DNA of 64,000 nucleotides, taken from NCBI RefSeq assembly GCF_017573505.1, contig NZ_JAGEOJ010000001.1:372001-436000 (forward strand), given 5' to 3'. The notes under the pieces were generated by a model. That model ran no database searches, had not been told where the DNA came from, and saw nothing but the letters and a program-made list of their open reading frames with translations. Shown here in pieces: positions 24,496 through 32,350 of this stretch. This DNA is from Actinomadura barringtoniae (GTDB taxonomy: Bacteria > Actinomycetota > Actinomycetes > Streptosporangiales > Streptosporangiaceae). Position 1 is the stretch's first letter, and every line of letters starts with the position of its first letter. The position numbers were made by a program, and so were the translations under genes.

Positions 24496-26204
24496 CGATA
24501 CCCCCGAGGGGTGACGAAGCGCCCGGCCACCGCGCGGCTGCGGCTCGAACCGACCAGGACGACGGTGAACATGTCCACGTCCTCGGCCCGCACGGCCTCC
24601 AGCGTGGTCAGGGTCGCCGTCTCGTCCGGGCGCGAGGCGTTCCGTACGAGGCCGACGGGCGTGGCCGGCGGCCGGTGCTCGGCGAGGATCTTGAACGCGG
24701 CGGGGAGCTGCCAGTCGCGGGCGCGGCTGCGCGGGTTGTAGAAGCTGATCGTGAAGTCGCCTTCGGCCGCCGCGCGCACGCGCCGTTCGATGATCTCCCA
24801 GGGGGTGTGCAGATCGGAGAGCGAGATGTAGGCGTGGTCGTGGCCGAGCGGCGCGCCCAGCAGGTTGGACGCCGCGACGGCCGCCGTGATGCCCGGCACG
24901 CCCTCCACCTCGATGTCGTACGAGGCGAACTCCAGCGCCGGGCTCGCCATCGCGTAGACGCCCGCGTCGCCCGATCCGATCAGCGCGACGGCGCGGCCCC
25001 GCGAGGCCTCTTCGACGGCGGTACGGGCGCGTTCCTCCTCCTGGCCGAGCCCGCTTTCCAGCACGCGCACGCCCGGCCGCAGCAGGTCACGGATCTGGTC
25101 CACGTACTGGTCGAGCCCGACGATCACCGACGCTCGCTGCAGCGCCGCCACCGCTCGCGGGGTGACGAGGTCGCGCGCGCCCGGTCCGAGGCCGACGATG
25201 CTGAGCTTGCCCTTGGGCACGAGCCGGGCCACCGCCGTTGTCGCGTTCGCCGACTTGCGCTTCTGAAGGATCAGCTGCGCGTCACGGCCGAACGAGCGAG
25301 CCGCGTGCAGCGCCGAAGCCTCCGCCACCGACGCCGTCCCCACCTCTGCTCGGACCACGTCGGACGGGTTCGGGACGTCCACCTCGGCCAGAGCCGAAGC
25401 CGGATGGGTGACGACCTCCCAGCCGCGCGCCCGCGCCGCCGCGAGGATTCCTTCCTCGTCCGCCTTCAGGTCCACGGTCGCCAGGCAGCGGACCGACTCG
25501 GCCGCTAGCCCTGCCTCGTCCAGCGCCGCATCGATCAACGCCCCGGCCTCCTCGGCCGAGACGCCGCGCGCCGATCCGACGCCGACGACCAGCGACGACG
25601 GACGGTAGACGAGGACCCCGTCCGGCACCTCCGCTCGATCGGTCACCACGATCCGCAGAGCGCCGTCCGTCCCCACGTTCGGCGGGAGCGCGGGCAGCGG
25701 CCAGCCGTCTGCGCCCTCCAGCGCGACCGGCTCGCCCGACAGGACGGCCGCCCCGACGCGTGCCAGCGACTCCCGGTTGTGGACACCGAAGCCGAGGTCG
25801 GCGCCGTACGAGTCCAGCGGCGTCACGTTGGCGCGATCGCTCGCGGTCGTCACCACCGGCTCGCAGCCGAGGACCGCGGCGAGCCGTTCGGCCAGCGGGT
25901 TCGCGCCGTGGTGGCCGCCGAGCACCGCGACCGCGAACCGCAGCCCCTCGTCCACGCACACCACGGCCGGGTCGGTCGCCTTGTCCTCCAGCAGCGGCGC
26001 CAGCACGCGCACGGCGGCGCCGACCGCGAGGAAGCTCACGATCGCGTCGCACTCCCGCCACGCCGCACGCAGCCCGTCCGCGACCGACTGGTGCGACTCG
26101 TGCGACGGGTGCGACTCGTACACCGTCACCTCGCCGGGCCAGGCGTCGGCGAGCCTGGCCGCGGCCGCGCGACCGCCTGCGGTCGCCGCGACTACTCCGA
26201 TCAC
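24486..26204 (-). CDS. CbiG-CobJ fusion: cobalt-precorrin-5A hydrolase plus precorrin-3B C17-methyltransferase
   Basis: GTG 26204 overlaps the cobL stop. The first ~310 residues are CbiG: DAIVSFLAVGAAVRVLAPLL, VLGGHHGANPLAERLA, and a C-terminal part with VVGVGSARGVSAEE. CbiG opens the ring delta-lactone and releases acetaldehyde in the early-cobalt route. Residues ~330-572 are CobJ/CbiH with KLSIVGLGPGARDLVTPRAV, ALIGSGDAGVYAM and GVPGITAAVAASNLLGAPLG. The presence of CbiG argues for ring contraction by the cobalt-dependent, not the CobG oxygen-dependent, mechanism. Confidence 0.93.
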   Translation of the reverse strand: MIGVVAATAGGRAAAARLADAWPGEVTVYESHPSHESHQSVADGLRAAWRECDAIVSFLAVGAAVRVLAPLLEDKATDPAVVCVDEGLRFAVAVLGGHHGANPLAERLAAVLGCEPVVTTASDRANVTPLDSYGADLGFGVHNRESLARVGAAVLSGEPVALEGADGWPLPALPPNVGTDGALRIVVTDRAEVPDGVLVYRPSSLVVGVGSARGVSAEEAGALIDAALDEAGLAAESVRCLATVDLKADEEGILAAARARGWEVVTHPASALAEVDVPNPSDVVRAEVGTASVAEASALHAARSFGRDAQLILQKRKSANATTAVARLVPKGKLSIVGLGPGARDLVTPRAVAALQRASVIVGLDQYVDQIRDLLRPGVRVLESGLGQEEERARTAVEEASRGRAVALIGSGDAGVYAMASPALEFASYDIEVEGVPGITAAVAASNLLGAPLGHDHAYISLSDLHTPWEIIERRVRAAAEGDFTISFYNPRSRARDWQLPAAFKILAEHRPPATPVGLVRNASRPDETATLTTLEAVRAEDVDMFTVVLVGSSRSRAVAGRFVTPRGYRWA

Positions 26205-27502
26205 TCGCCGTTCCCCTCCTCGGGCAGCTGGGCGATGTCCTCGCTCCGCACGGCCCGCACCTCCTCGACCGCGACCTCCGAGGGCACCGCGCCCTCGCGT
26301 ACGCCCCACACCAGATAGACCGGGTTGGTCGCGGCGAATCGATGCACGTCACCGGGCATCTCCGCCAACCGGCTCGCCTGTACGTGCACCGCGTCCACGA
26401 CCATCCCCTCCTCGCGCAACGCGTCGATCGTCGGCCGGACTCGTTCGACCGCGATCAGCGCGACGGCCACGCACCGCAACGCGCGCGCCGCGCACTCCTG
26501 GACGACCTCGGGACCGCCGCCGCCGACGAAGACCGCGTCCGGCACGGGCAGGTGTTCCAGCACGCCCGGCGCCTCGCCCCGCGACACCGCGACCTTGACC
26601 CCGTACGCGCGCACGTTCGCGCGGATCCGGTCGCACGACGCCTCGTCCCGCTCGACCGCGACGACCGCCGCGCCGAACCGCGCGCACTCGATCGCGACCG
26701 ATCCGCTGCCCGCGCCGATGTCCCACACCAGGTCGCCGACGCGCGGACCCAGCTTCGCCAGCGCGAGCGCCCGCACCTCGGGCTTGGTGATCAGCGAGTT
26801 GCGGTGCTCGAACGCCGTCTCCGGCAGCGCCCAGCCCGCCGGGCCGGGCCGGGCGCCCGCGATCCAGCCCCGTTCTCCCACCGAACGCCGCGAATCGAGC
26901 ACGAGCACCACGTTCGGCTCGCGCCACGGCCGCGTGGACGCCTCCGCAGGCCGTACGTGCACGACCCGCTCGTTCGGCCCGCCCAGGTCCTCGCACACCA
27001 CGAACGACCTGGGCGTCTGCGGGAACAGCTCCCGCGCCAGCTCCGCCGGTCCAGCCCCGGGCGCGGTCAGTACGGCGACCTTGGGGAACGCGCGGCACAC
27101 GTTCACGGCCCGCCGCAGGTCACGCCCGTGCGCCGACACCACGACCGCGTCGTCCCACGGCAGCCCGGCCCGCGCGAACGCCTGCGCCACCGACGACAGC
27201 GCCGGAATCACCCGCGGCCGATGTCCCCGCTCCCGCAGCGCCCGAACGATCCCGAAGAACGAAGGATCTCCGCTCGCCACGACGGCAACACCGCCGCCCT
27301 GCCGTTCCGTAGAAGCGAAGGCGTCGATCTCGTCCAGCGCGGTGGAAACGTTTCCAAGGACGATGGTGCGGGCGTCGGCCTGCACGGACGCCTCGACGGC
27401 CTTCAGATGGCGCGCGCCGCCCACCACCAGAGCGGCCCCGGCCAGCGCGGCCACGGCCTCGTCCCCCAGCGGGGAGCCGTCGTACCCGACCACCGTGATC
27501 AT
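26201..27502 (-). CDS. cobL: Precorrin-6Y C5,15-methyltransferase (decarboxylating) CobL/CbiET
   Basis: The 433-residue protein has both expected halves. The N-terminal CbiE-type domain starts MITVVGYDGSPLGDEAVAAL and has VVASGDPSFFGI and VIPALSSVAQAFARAGLPWDD. The C-terminal CbiT-type methyltransferase has ITKPEVRALALAKL and the SAM-binding DIGAGSGSVAIECA. It methylates C5 and C15 and removes the acetate carboxyl at C12. The GTGA overlap couples it to cbiG-cobJ; the half-length cbiD gene ends next to its start. Confidence 0.93.
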   Translation of the reverse strand: MITVVGYDGSPLGDEAVAALAGAALVVGGARHLKAVEASVQADARTIVLGNVSTALDEIDAFASTERQGGGVAVVASGDPSFFGIVRALRERGHRPRVIPALSSVAQAFARAGLPWDDAVVVSAHGRDLRRAVNVCRAFPKVAVLTAPGAGPAELARELFPQTPRSFVVCEDLGGPNERVVHVRPAEASTRPWREPNVVLVLDSRRSVGERGWIAGARPGPAGWALPETAFEHRNSLITKPEVRALALAKLGPRVGDLVWDIGAGSGSVAIECARFGAAVVAVERDEASCDRIRANVRAYGVKVAVSRGEAPGVLEHLPVPDAVFVGGGGPEVVQECAARALRCVAVALIAVERVRPTIDALREEGMVVDAVHVQASRLAEMPGDVHRFAATNPVYLVWGVREGAVPSEVAVEEVRAVRSEDIAQLPEEGNGE

Positions 27503-27503
27503 G

Positions 27504-28079
27504 TCAGCGCGCCAGCCGTCCGGCCATGGCGACCATCCGCTCGCCGGTGGAGTCGACCAGCACGACCTGCGCAGCGACCGGCGCGCTCTCTCCCCCGGCC
27601 GGGCCGGCCCCCTCGGCCGCGGACTGCTCCAACTGGAGTCCCACCCGCCGGCAAAGCTCCCGCCCGCACGGACCCAGCACGCCCGCCGCCTCCCACAGCT
27701 CGTACGCCCGCTGAGCCGTGTCGGCGGCGACGACCTCGGCGGCCAGTTCCGCCGACCCGGTCATGTCGGTCGTGATCGCGCCGAGCAGCCCGGTGCCGTC
27801 CTTCGGAGAGCCGAGCTCGGCCAGCTCGCCCGCCCTCCCGACGAAGATGACCTGCTTGACCCCGTGCTCCGCCGCCTTGCCGAGCGCCGCGTCGGTGAAG
27901 CCGCCGACCTCGACGAAGCAGGCGTCGGGCAGCTTGGGCATCATCTTCCGGGCCCCCGTCTCCGTACCTCCGCCCGTGCACAGCACCAGCGTCGTCTCGT
28001 CCTGCGCGGCCATCGCCGAGACGGCCTGCTCCACGCCCGCGCGCGTGATCGCTTGATCTTCACTCATGTCGGAACTCAT
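27504..28079 (-). CDS. CbiD-like protein, C-terminal half only (cobalt-precorrin-5B C1-methyltransferase family)
   Basis: The 191-residue product aligns by motif with the second half of CbiD: TLVLCTGGGTETGARKM, ACFVEVGGFTDAALGKAAEH, GVKQVIFVGRAGELAEL, and the end GPCGRELCRRV. The N-terminal half of a normal ~370-residue CbiD, with its GYTTGSCA-type motif, is absent, and the upstream DNA encodes cobM. ATG 28079 is chosen, with GAGGAAG about 13 bases upstream; ATG 28067 is possible. Either the enzyme is reduced and inactive, or C1 methylation is done with a partner elsewhere. A four-fold repeated SAM pocket cannot be confirmed. Confidence 0.75.
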   Translation of the reverse strand: MSSDMSEDQAITRAGVEQAVSAMAAQDETTLVLCTGGGTETGARKMMPKLPDACFVEVGGFTDAALGKAAEHGVKQVIFVGRAGELAELGSPKDGTGLLGAITTDMTGSAELAAEVVAADTAQRAYELWEAAGVLGPCGRELCRRVGLQLEQSAAEGAGPAGGESAPVAAQVVLVDSTGERMVAMAGRLAR

Positions 28080-28104
28080 GTCGGACAGCTCGCTTCCTCG
28101 TCGC

Positions 28105-29004
28105 TCAAGACGAGCGACGAGCCTCCCGGAGACGGCGGCGCGCCGCGGGTTCGGCACGCCGGTGACCGTGGAAGTGACCTGGGTGATACAGATGCGAGCG
28201 CGTGCCGCCCGCAGCGAGCGCCGGGCCGACCAGCACCAGCGTGTGCTTCCACAGCTTGTGGGCCTTCACGGTCTCGGCGAGCTCGCTCAGCGCGCACCGG
28301 ACGATCAGCTCGTCCGGCCAGCTGCACTGGTAGGCGACCACGCACGGGGTCTCCTCCGGGTAGCCGCCCTCCAAAAGCTCCTCCTGCAGCTGCCCGGAAC
28401 GCGCCGCCGACAGGAACAGCGCCATCGTCGTCCCGTGCCGCGCGAACTCGCGTACCTCCTCACCCTCCGGCATCGGCGTCTTGCCGCCGCCGAGCCGCGT
28501 GAGGATCACCGACTGCGCGACCTCGGGGATGGTCAGCTCCCGTTCCACGGCCGCCGCGACCGCGCTGAAACTCGACACCCCGGGGATCACCTCGACGTCC
28601 AGGCCCATCTCGCGGCACCGTTCGAGCTGCTCCTGCAGCGCGCCCCACAGCGCCGGGTCGCCGCTGTGGATGCGCGCGATCGTCAGTCCCTCGGCGACGG
28701 CGCGCTCGTAGTACGGCAGCACGCCCTCCATCGGCAGCTGCGCGGAGTCGACGATCTCGGCGTCCTCCCGCGCGTGCCGCAGAACGTCCGGGTGAACGAG
28801 GCTGGCCGCCCAGATCACCACGTCCGCGTCAGCGATCGCCGCGGCGGCACGGAACGTCAGCAGATCCGCCGCGCCCGGGCCCGCGCCCACGAACAACACA
28901 CGCCCGTCGCTCACACGTTCGTCGCTCGCACGCCCGTCGTTCGCACGTTCGTCGCTCACACGCCCAGCGTTCGCACGCCCACCGCCCACACGCCCAGCAC
29001 TCAC
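28105..29004 (-). CDS. cobM: Precorrin-4 C11-methyltransferase CobM/CbiF
   Basis: GTG 29004 overlaps the GNAT-cobI stop with GGAGG upstream. The N terminus is seven tandem pentapeptides (VSDER, ANDGR and variants) before the real domain starts at VLFVGAGPGAADLLTFRAA. Typical CobM motifs follow: VIWAASLVHPDVL, IHSGDPALWGALQEQ and VEVIPGVSSFSAVAAA. It transfers a methyl group to C11 of (cobalt-)precorrin-4. The C terminus has a basic His/Arg extension (HPGHFHGHRRAEPAARRR) beyond the usual end. Confidence 0.93.
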   Translation of the reverse strand: MSAGRVGGGRANAGRVSDERANDGRASDERVSDGRVLFVGAGPGAADLLTFRAAAAIADADVVIWAASLVHPDVLRHAREDAEIVDSAQLPMEGVLPYYERAVAEGLTIARIHSGDPALWGALQEQLERCREMGLDVEVIPGVSSFSAVAAAVERELTIPEVAQSVILTRLGGGKTPMPEGEEVREFARHGTTMALFLSAARSGQLQEELLEGGYPEETPCVVAYQCSWPDELIVRCALSELAETVKAHKLWKHTLVLVGPALAAGGTRSHLYHPGHFHGHRRAEPAARRRLREARRSS

Positions 29005-30317
29005 AGCTTGCCTCCACGGCTGGTCCTGCGCCCAGGAATGATCAACGTCGACAGATAGGGAACGGGCCCGGTCAGCTCGTGCGCCGGGCGGATCTCCTCG
29101 CCCTCGAGCCCGAGCCGCGCGCCGTAGACGGCGTCCTCCAGCCGCCCGGCGTCCTTGAGCGCCTCGACCACCGCGGGCGCGACGGAGCCGAACTTGTAGG
29201 CCACGACGGTGTTGCCCGTCTCCAGCGCCGCGTCCAGGCCGTCGGTCCCCTTCGCGAGCGGCACCAGTTCCAGCGACTCCGAGCCCTCGACCAGCACGGT
29301 CCCCGAACGCGCCGCCAGGTCCTGCATCGCGGTGATCCCCGGTACGGTCCGGACGGCGACGGCGGGCATCCGTTCCCGCACGGTCTGCGCCAGGTAGGTG
29401 AACGTCGAGTAGACGTTGGGGTCGCCGATCGTCGCGAAGACGACCCGCCGCGCGCCCTCCTCGAACGCCCGCACGACCCGTTCGGCGGCGCCGTCCCAGG
29501 CCGCGGCGCGCTTCTCGGTCACCCCGCCCCGGTCGTTCAGGGCGAAGACGACCCGCTCGGCCTTGCCCGTGTAGGCCTGTACGACCGACTCCGCACGGCC
29601 CTCCTCGTCCAGCGCCATGACCGGCACCAGCACGACGTCGGCCTCGCGCAGGATCCGCACGGCCTTGGCGGTCACCAGCTCCGGATCGCCCGGCCCGACC
29701 CCGATCCCGACCAGCTCGGGAGGTGCGACCTCCCGGCGATCGGCGTCCCGGCGATCCAGATCCGCTTCCAGCATGCTGAAGACGAACTGGTCGTGGTTGG
29801 TCCCGCCCGGCCCGCGTTCGGCGCCGCGCGCACGCCCCTCCCGCAGGAACCCGGCCTTCTCCGCCACCCGGATCGAGGCGATGTTGGACGTGGCGGCGCG
29901 CAGTTCGACCCGGTGAAGCCCGCATTCGCGCAGCGCCCACTCCGCGACCAGCCGCAGCGCGTCGGTCGCGTAGCCGCGCCCGCGCAGGCCGGGCCGCATG
30001 CCGTAGCCGACCTCGCAGGTCAGCTGCGACCAGTCGACCCGGAACAGCCCGATCGTTCCGCAGAACGCGCCGCTCTCGCGGTCGATCACCGCGAAGTGCG
30101 CGGCCAGCCCGTACCGCCGGGGCTGGTGCACGCCCTCGGTCAGCCACCACGCCAGCAGCTCGGCGTCGAGCTCCTTCGGGAAGTTGGGCGGCAGGAAGCC
30201 CTCGCCCGCCCGGATGATCTCGATCAGCGCCTCGGCGTCGTCCAGCCCGTAGGCGCGCAGCTCCACCCGCCCACCGACCAGCGGCGTCTCGGTCCGGAAC
30301 GTCTCTTCGCCACTCAT
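29001..30317 (-). CDS. GNAT acetyltransferase fused to precorrin-2 C20-methyltransferase CobI/CbiL
   Basis: ATG 30317 overlaps the cobB stop (ATGA). Residues 1 to ~190 are a RimJ/RimL-like GNAT: VELRAYGLDDAEALIEIIRA, CEVGYGMRPGLRGRGYATDA (acetyl-CoA loop) and ATSNIASIRVAEKAGF. Residues ~205-438 are a full CobI: VGIGVGPGDPELVTAKAVRI, FATIGDPNVYSTFTYLA and VRTVPGITAMQDLAARSG. The frame is continuous with a short acidic linker. CobI methylates C20 of (cobalt-)precorrin-2. I know of no established role for an acetyltransferase here; it could modify a corrin side chain, a pathway protein, or be an accidental fusion. Confidence 0.9.
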   Translation of the reverse strand: MSGEETFRTETPLVGGRVELRAYGLDDAEALIEIIRAGEGFLPPNFPKELDAELLAWWLTEGVHQPRRYGLAAHFAVIDRESGAFCGTIGLFRVDWSQLTCEVGYGMRPGLRGRGYATDALRLVAEWALRECGLHRVELRAATSNIASIRVAEKAGFLREGRARGAERGPGGTNHDQFVFSMLEADLDRRDADRREVAPPELVGIGVGPGDPELVTAKAVRILREADVVLVPVMALDEEGRAESVVQAYTGKAERVVFALNDRGGVTEKRAAAWDGAAERVVRAFEEGARRVVFATIGDPNVYSTFTYLAQTVRERMPAVAVRTVPGITAMQDLAARSGTVLVEGSESLELVPLAKGTDGLDAALETGNTVVAYKFGSVAPAVVEALKDAGRLEDAVYGARLGLEGEEIRPAHELTGPVPYLSTLIIPGRRTSRGGKL

Positions 30318-31750
30318 CGGCAGGCCTCCACGAACCTCTGCGCGAACCACGGCGTGCCGGCCCAGTGCAGGTGCAGGTACGAGGCGACGACGCCGCCCCG
30401 CACGAAGCCTTCCGGCCCCGCCTTGGACCACTGCCAGGCCGCGGTCTCGCCCGCTCCCGGCTCGGTGACGGTCCGGTGGAACTCGTGCCCGTGCACGCGT
30501 TCACCCGCGCGTGCCACGGGCGAGTCGGAGACCGCGACGGCGGCACGGTAACCCAGCGTGAGCCGCGGCGCCATCGTCGCGGTCACTCCGGTCAGGACGC
30601 CGCACATCGGCTGCCCGTCCAGTTCCTCGGCCAGGTAGAGCAGCCCGGCGCACTCGGCGTACACGGGCCCGCCGAACGCGGCGACCTCCTTGCGGAGCGG
30701 CTCGTTGGCCGACAGGTCCGCCGCGTACACCTCGGGGAAGCCGCCGCCGATCACGATGCCGCGCGTGCCGTCGGGCAGCCGTTCGTCGCGCAGCGGATCG
30801 AAGCGCACGACCTCGGCTCCGGCGGCCGCCAGCAGCTCCTCGTTCTCGGCGTACCCGAAGGTGAACGCCTCGCCGCCCGCCACCGCGACCCGCACCGTCG
30901 CGCCCCGTTCCACGCGCTCGCCGCGCTCGATGCGTTCACCACGCTCGATGCGTTCACCACGTTCGGCGCGTTCACCACGCTCGATGCGTTCACCACGTTC
31001 GGCGCGTTCGGCCCCAGGCGCCCACGCCGGGCCCGCCAGTCCGGGCGCGCTCCGAGCGAGCGCCAGCACGGCATCGAGATCGCACGACTCGGCCACCAGC
31101 GCGCCCAGCCGTTCGACCGTCTCGACGGCCTCGGCGCTGCGTTCGGCCGCCGGAACGAGCCCGAGGTGGCGCGACGGCTTGGCCACGTCATCGCGCCGCC
31201 GCAGCGCACCCAGCACCGGAACGCCGAGCTCCTCCACAGCCTCACGGCACAGCCGCTCGTGCCCCTGCGACCCGATCTGGTTGAGGATCACGCCGCCGAG
31301 CTGCACGCCGTCCCCGTACGTGCGGAACCCGTGCACCATCGCGGCCACCGAACGCCCCGCCGCCGACGCGTCGACCACCAGGATCACGGGCGCGTCCAGC
31401 AGCCGTGCCGCATGCGCCGTCGAGGCGAAGTCCCCCTCGCCCGAGGCTCCGTCGTACAGCCCCATCACGCCCTCGACCACGGCCACATCAGCGCCCGCTG
31501 CCCCGTGCAGGAACAGCGGCGCGATCAGCTCCTCCGACGTGAGCCACGGATCGAGGTTGCGTCCCGGGCGCCCGGTCGCCAGCGCGTGGTAGCCGGGGTC
31601 GATGTAGTCCGGACCGACCTTGTGCGGCGACACCCGCAGGCCGCGCGCCGCGAACGCCGCCATCAGCCCGGTGGCCACGGTCGTCTTGCCGCTGCCCGAC
31701 GCGGGCGCGGCCACGACGACGCGCGGGACCCGGGACATCACGACCGTCAC
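30314..31750 (-). CDS. cobB: Cobyrinic acid a,c-diamide synthase CobB/CbiA with an 18-bp-repeat linker
   Basis: The 478-residue protein starts at GTG 31750, overlapping cobO (GTGA), with AAGGG upstream. The N-terminal dethiobiotin-synthetase-like ATPase has APASGSGKTTVATGL and HKVGPDYIDPGYH, GVMGLYDG and ILVVDASAAGRS. The C-terminal class I glutamine amidotransferase has GGGFPEVYA, the nucleophile in YAECAGLLYL and the His region HGHEFHRT. Between the domains (about residues 245-280) lie five to six tandem hexapeptides of GERIER type. The enzyme amidates the a and c side chains using glutamine and ATP. Confidence 0.95.
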   Translation of the reverse strand: MTVVMSRVPRVVVAAPASGSGKTTVATGLMAAFAARGLRVSPHKVGPDYIDPGYHALATGRPGRNLDPWLTSEELIAPLFLHGAAGADVAVVEGVMGLYDGASGEGDFASTAHAARLLDAPVILVVDASAAGRSVAAMVHGFRTYGDGVQLGGVILNQIGSQGHERLCREAVEELGVPVLGALRRRDDVAKPSRHLGLVPAAERSAEAVETVERLGALVAESCDLDAVLALARSAPGLAGPAWAPGAERAERGERIERGERAERGERIERGERIERGERVERGATVRVAVAGGEAFTFGYAENEELLAAAGAEVVRFDPLRDERLPDGTRGIVIGGGFPEVYAADLSANEPLRKEVAAFGGPVYAECAGLLYLAEELDGQPMCGVLTGVTATMAPRLTLGYRAAVAVSDSPVARAGERVHGHEFHRTVTEPGAGETAAWQWSKAGPEGFVRGGVVASYLHLHWAGTPWFAQRFVEACR

Positions 31751-32349
31751 CACTCGATGCCCTTCTGGCCCTTCTGACCGCGGTCCATCGGGTGCTTGAC
31801 CTTGCCCATCTCGGTCACCAGGTCGGCGAACTCGATCAGGCGCGGGTCGGCGTCGCGGCCGGTGATGACGACGTGCTGGTTGCCCGGCCGGTCCTTCAGT
31901 ACGGAGAGGACGTCCTCGACGTCGATCCAGCCCCACTTCATCGGGTAGGTGAACTCGTCGAGCACGTAGAACCGGTAGGTCTCGGCGGCGAAGTCGCGCT
32001 TGATCTGCTCCCAGCCCTCGCGCGCGTCGGCCTCATGGTCGGCCTCGGTGCCTGGCCGCTGGATCCACGACCAGCCCTCGCCCATCTTGTTCCAGGTGAC
32101 CAGGCCGCCCTCGCCGCTCTCGCCGAGGACGTGCAGCGCACGCTCCTCGCCGATCCGCCACTTGGCCGACTTCACGAACTGGAACACCCCGATCGGCCAG
32201 CCCTGGTTCCAGGCGCGCAGCGCGAGCCCGAACGCGGCGGTCGACTTGCCCTTGCCGGGCCCGGTGTGCACGACCACGAGCGGCCGGTTGCGGCGCTCGC
32301 GCGTGGTCAGCCCGTCCTCGGGCACGTACTCCGGCTTGCCCTGCGGCAT
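31747..32349 (-). CDS. cobO: Corrinoid adenosyltransferase CobO (BtuR/CobA type)
   Basis: The 200-residue length and motifs fit CobO: P-loop VVVHTGPGKGKSTAAFGLAL, then VGVFQFVKS-like IGVFQFVKSAKWRIGEE, LDEFTYPMKWGWID and VVITGRDADPRLIEFADLVTEM. It transfers the adenosyl group of ATP to cob(I)yrinic acid a,c-diamide or cobalamin. ATG 32349 follows GGGAGG and lies one base after the chelatase-gene stop. The stop overlaps cobB. Confidence 0.96.
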   Translation of the reverse strand: MPQGKPEYVPEDGLTTRERRNRPLVVVHTGPGKGKSTAAFGLALRAWNQGWPIGVFQFVKSAKWRIGEERALHVLGESGEGGLVTWNKMGEGWSWIQRPGTEADHEADAREGWEQIKRDFAAETYRFYVLDEFTYPMKWGWIDVEDVLSVLKDRPGNQHVVITGRDADPRLIEFADLVTEMGKVKHPMDRGQKGQKGIEW

Positions 32350-32350
32350 C

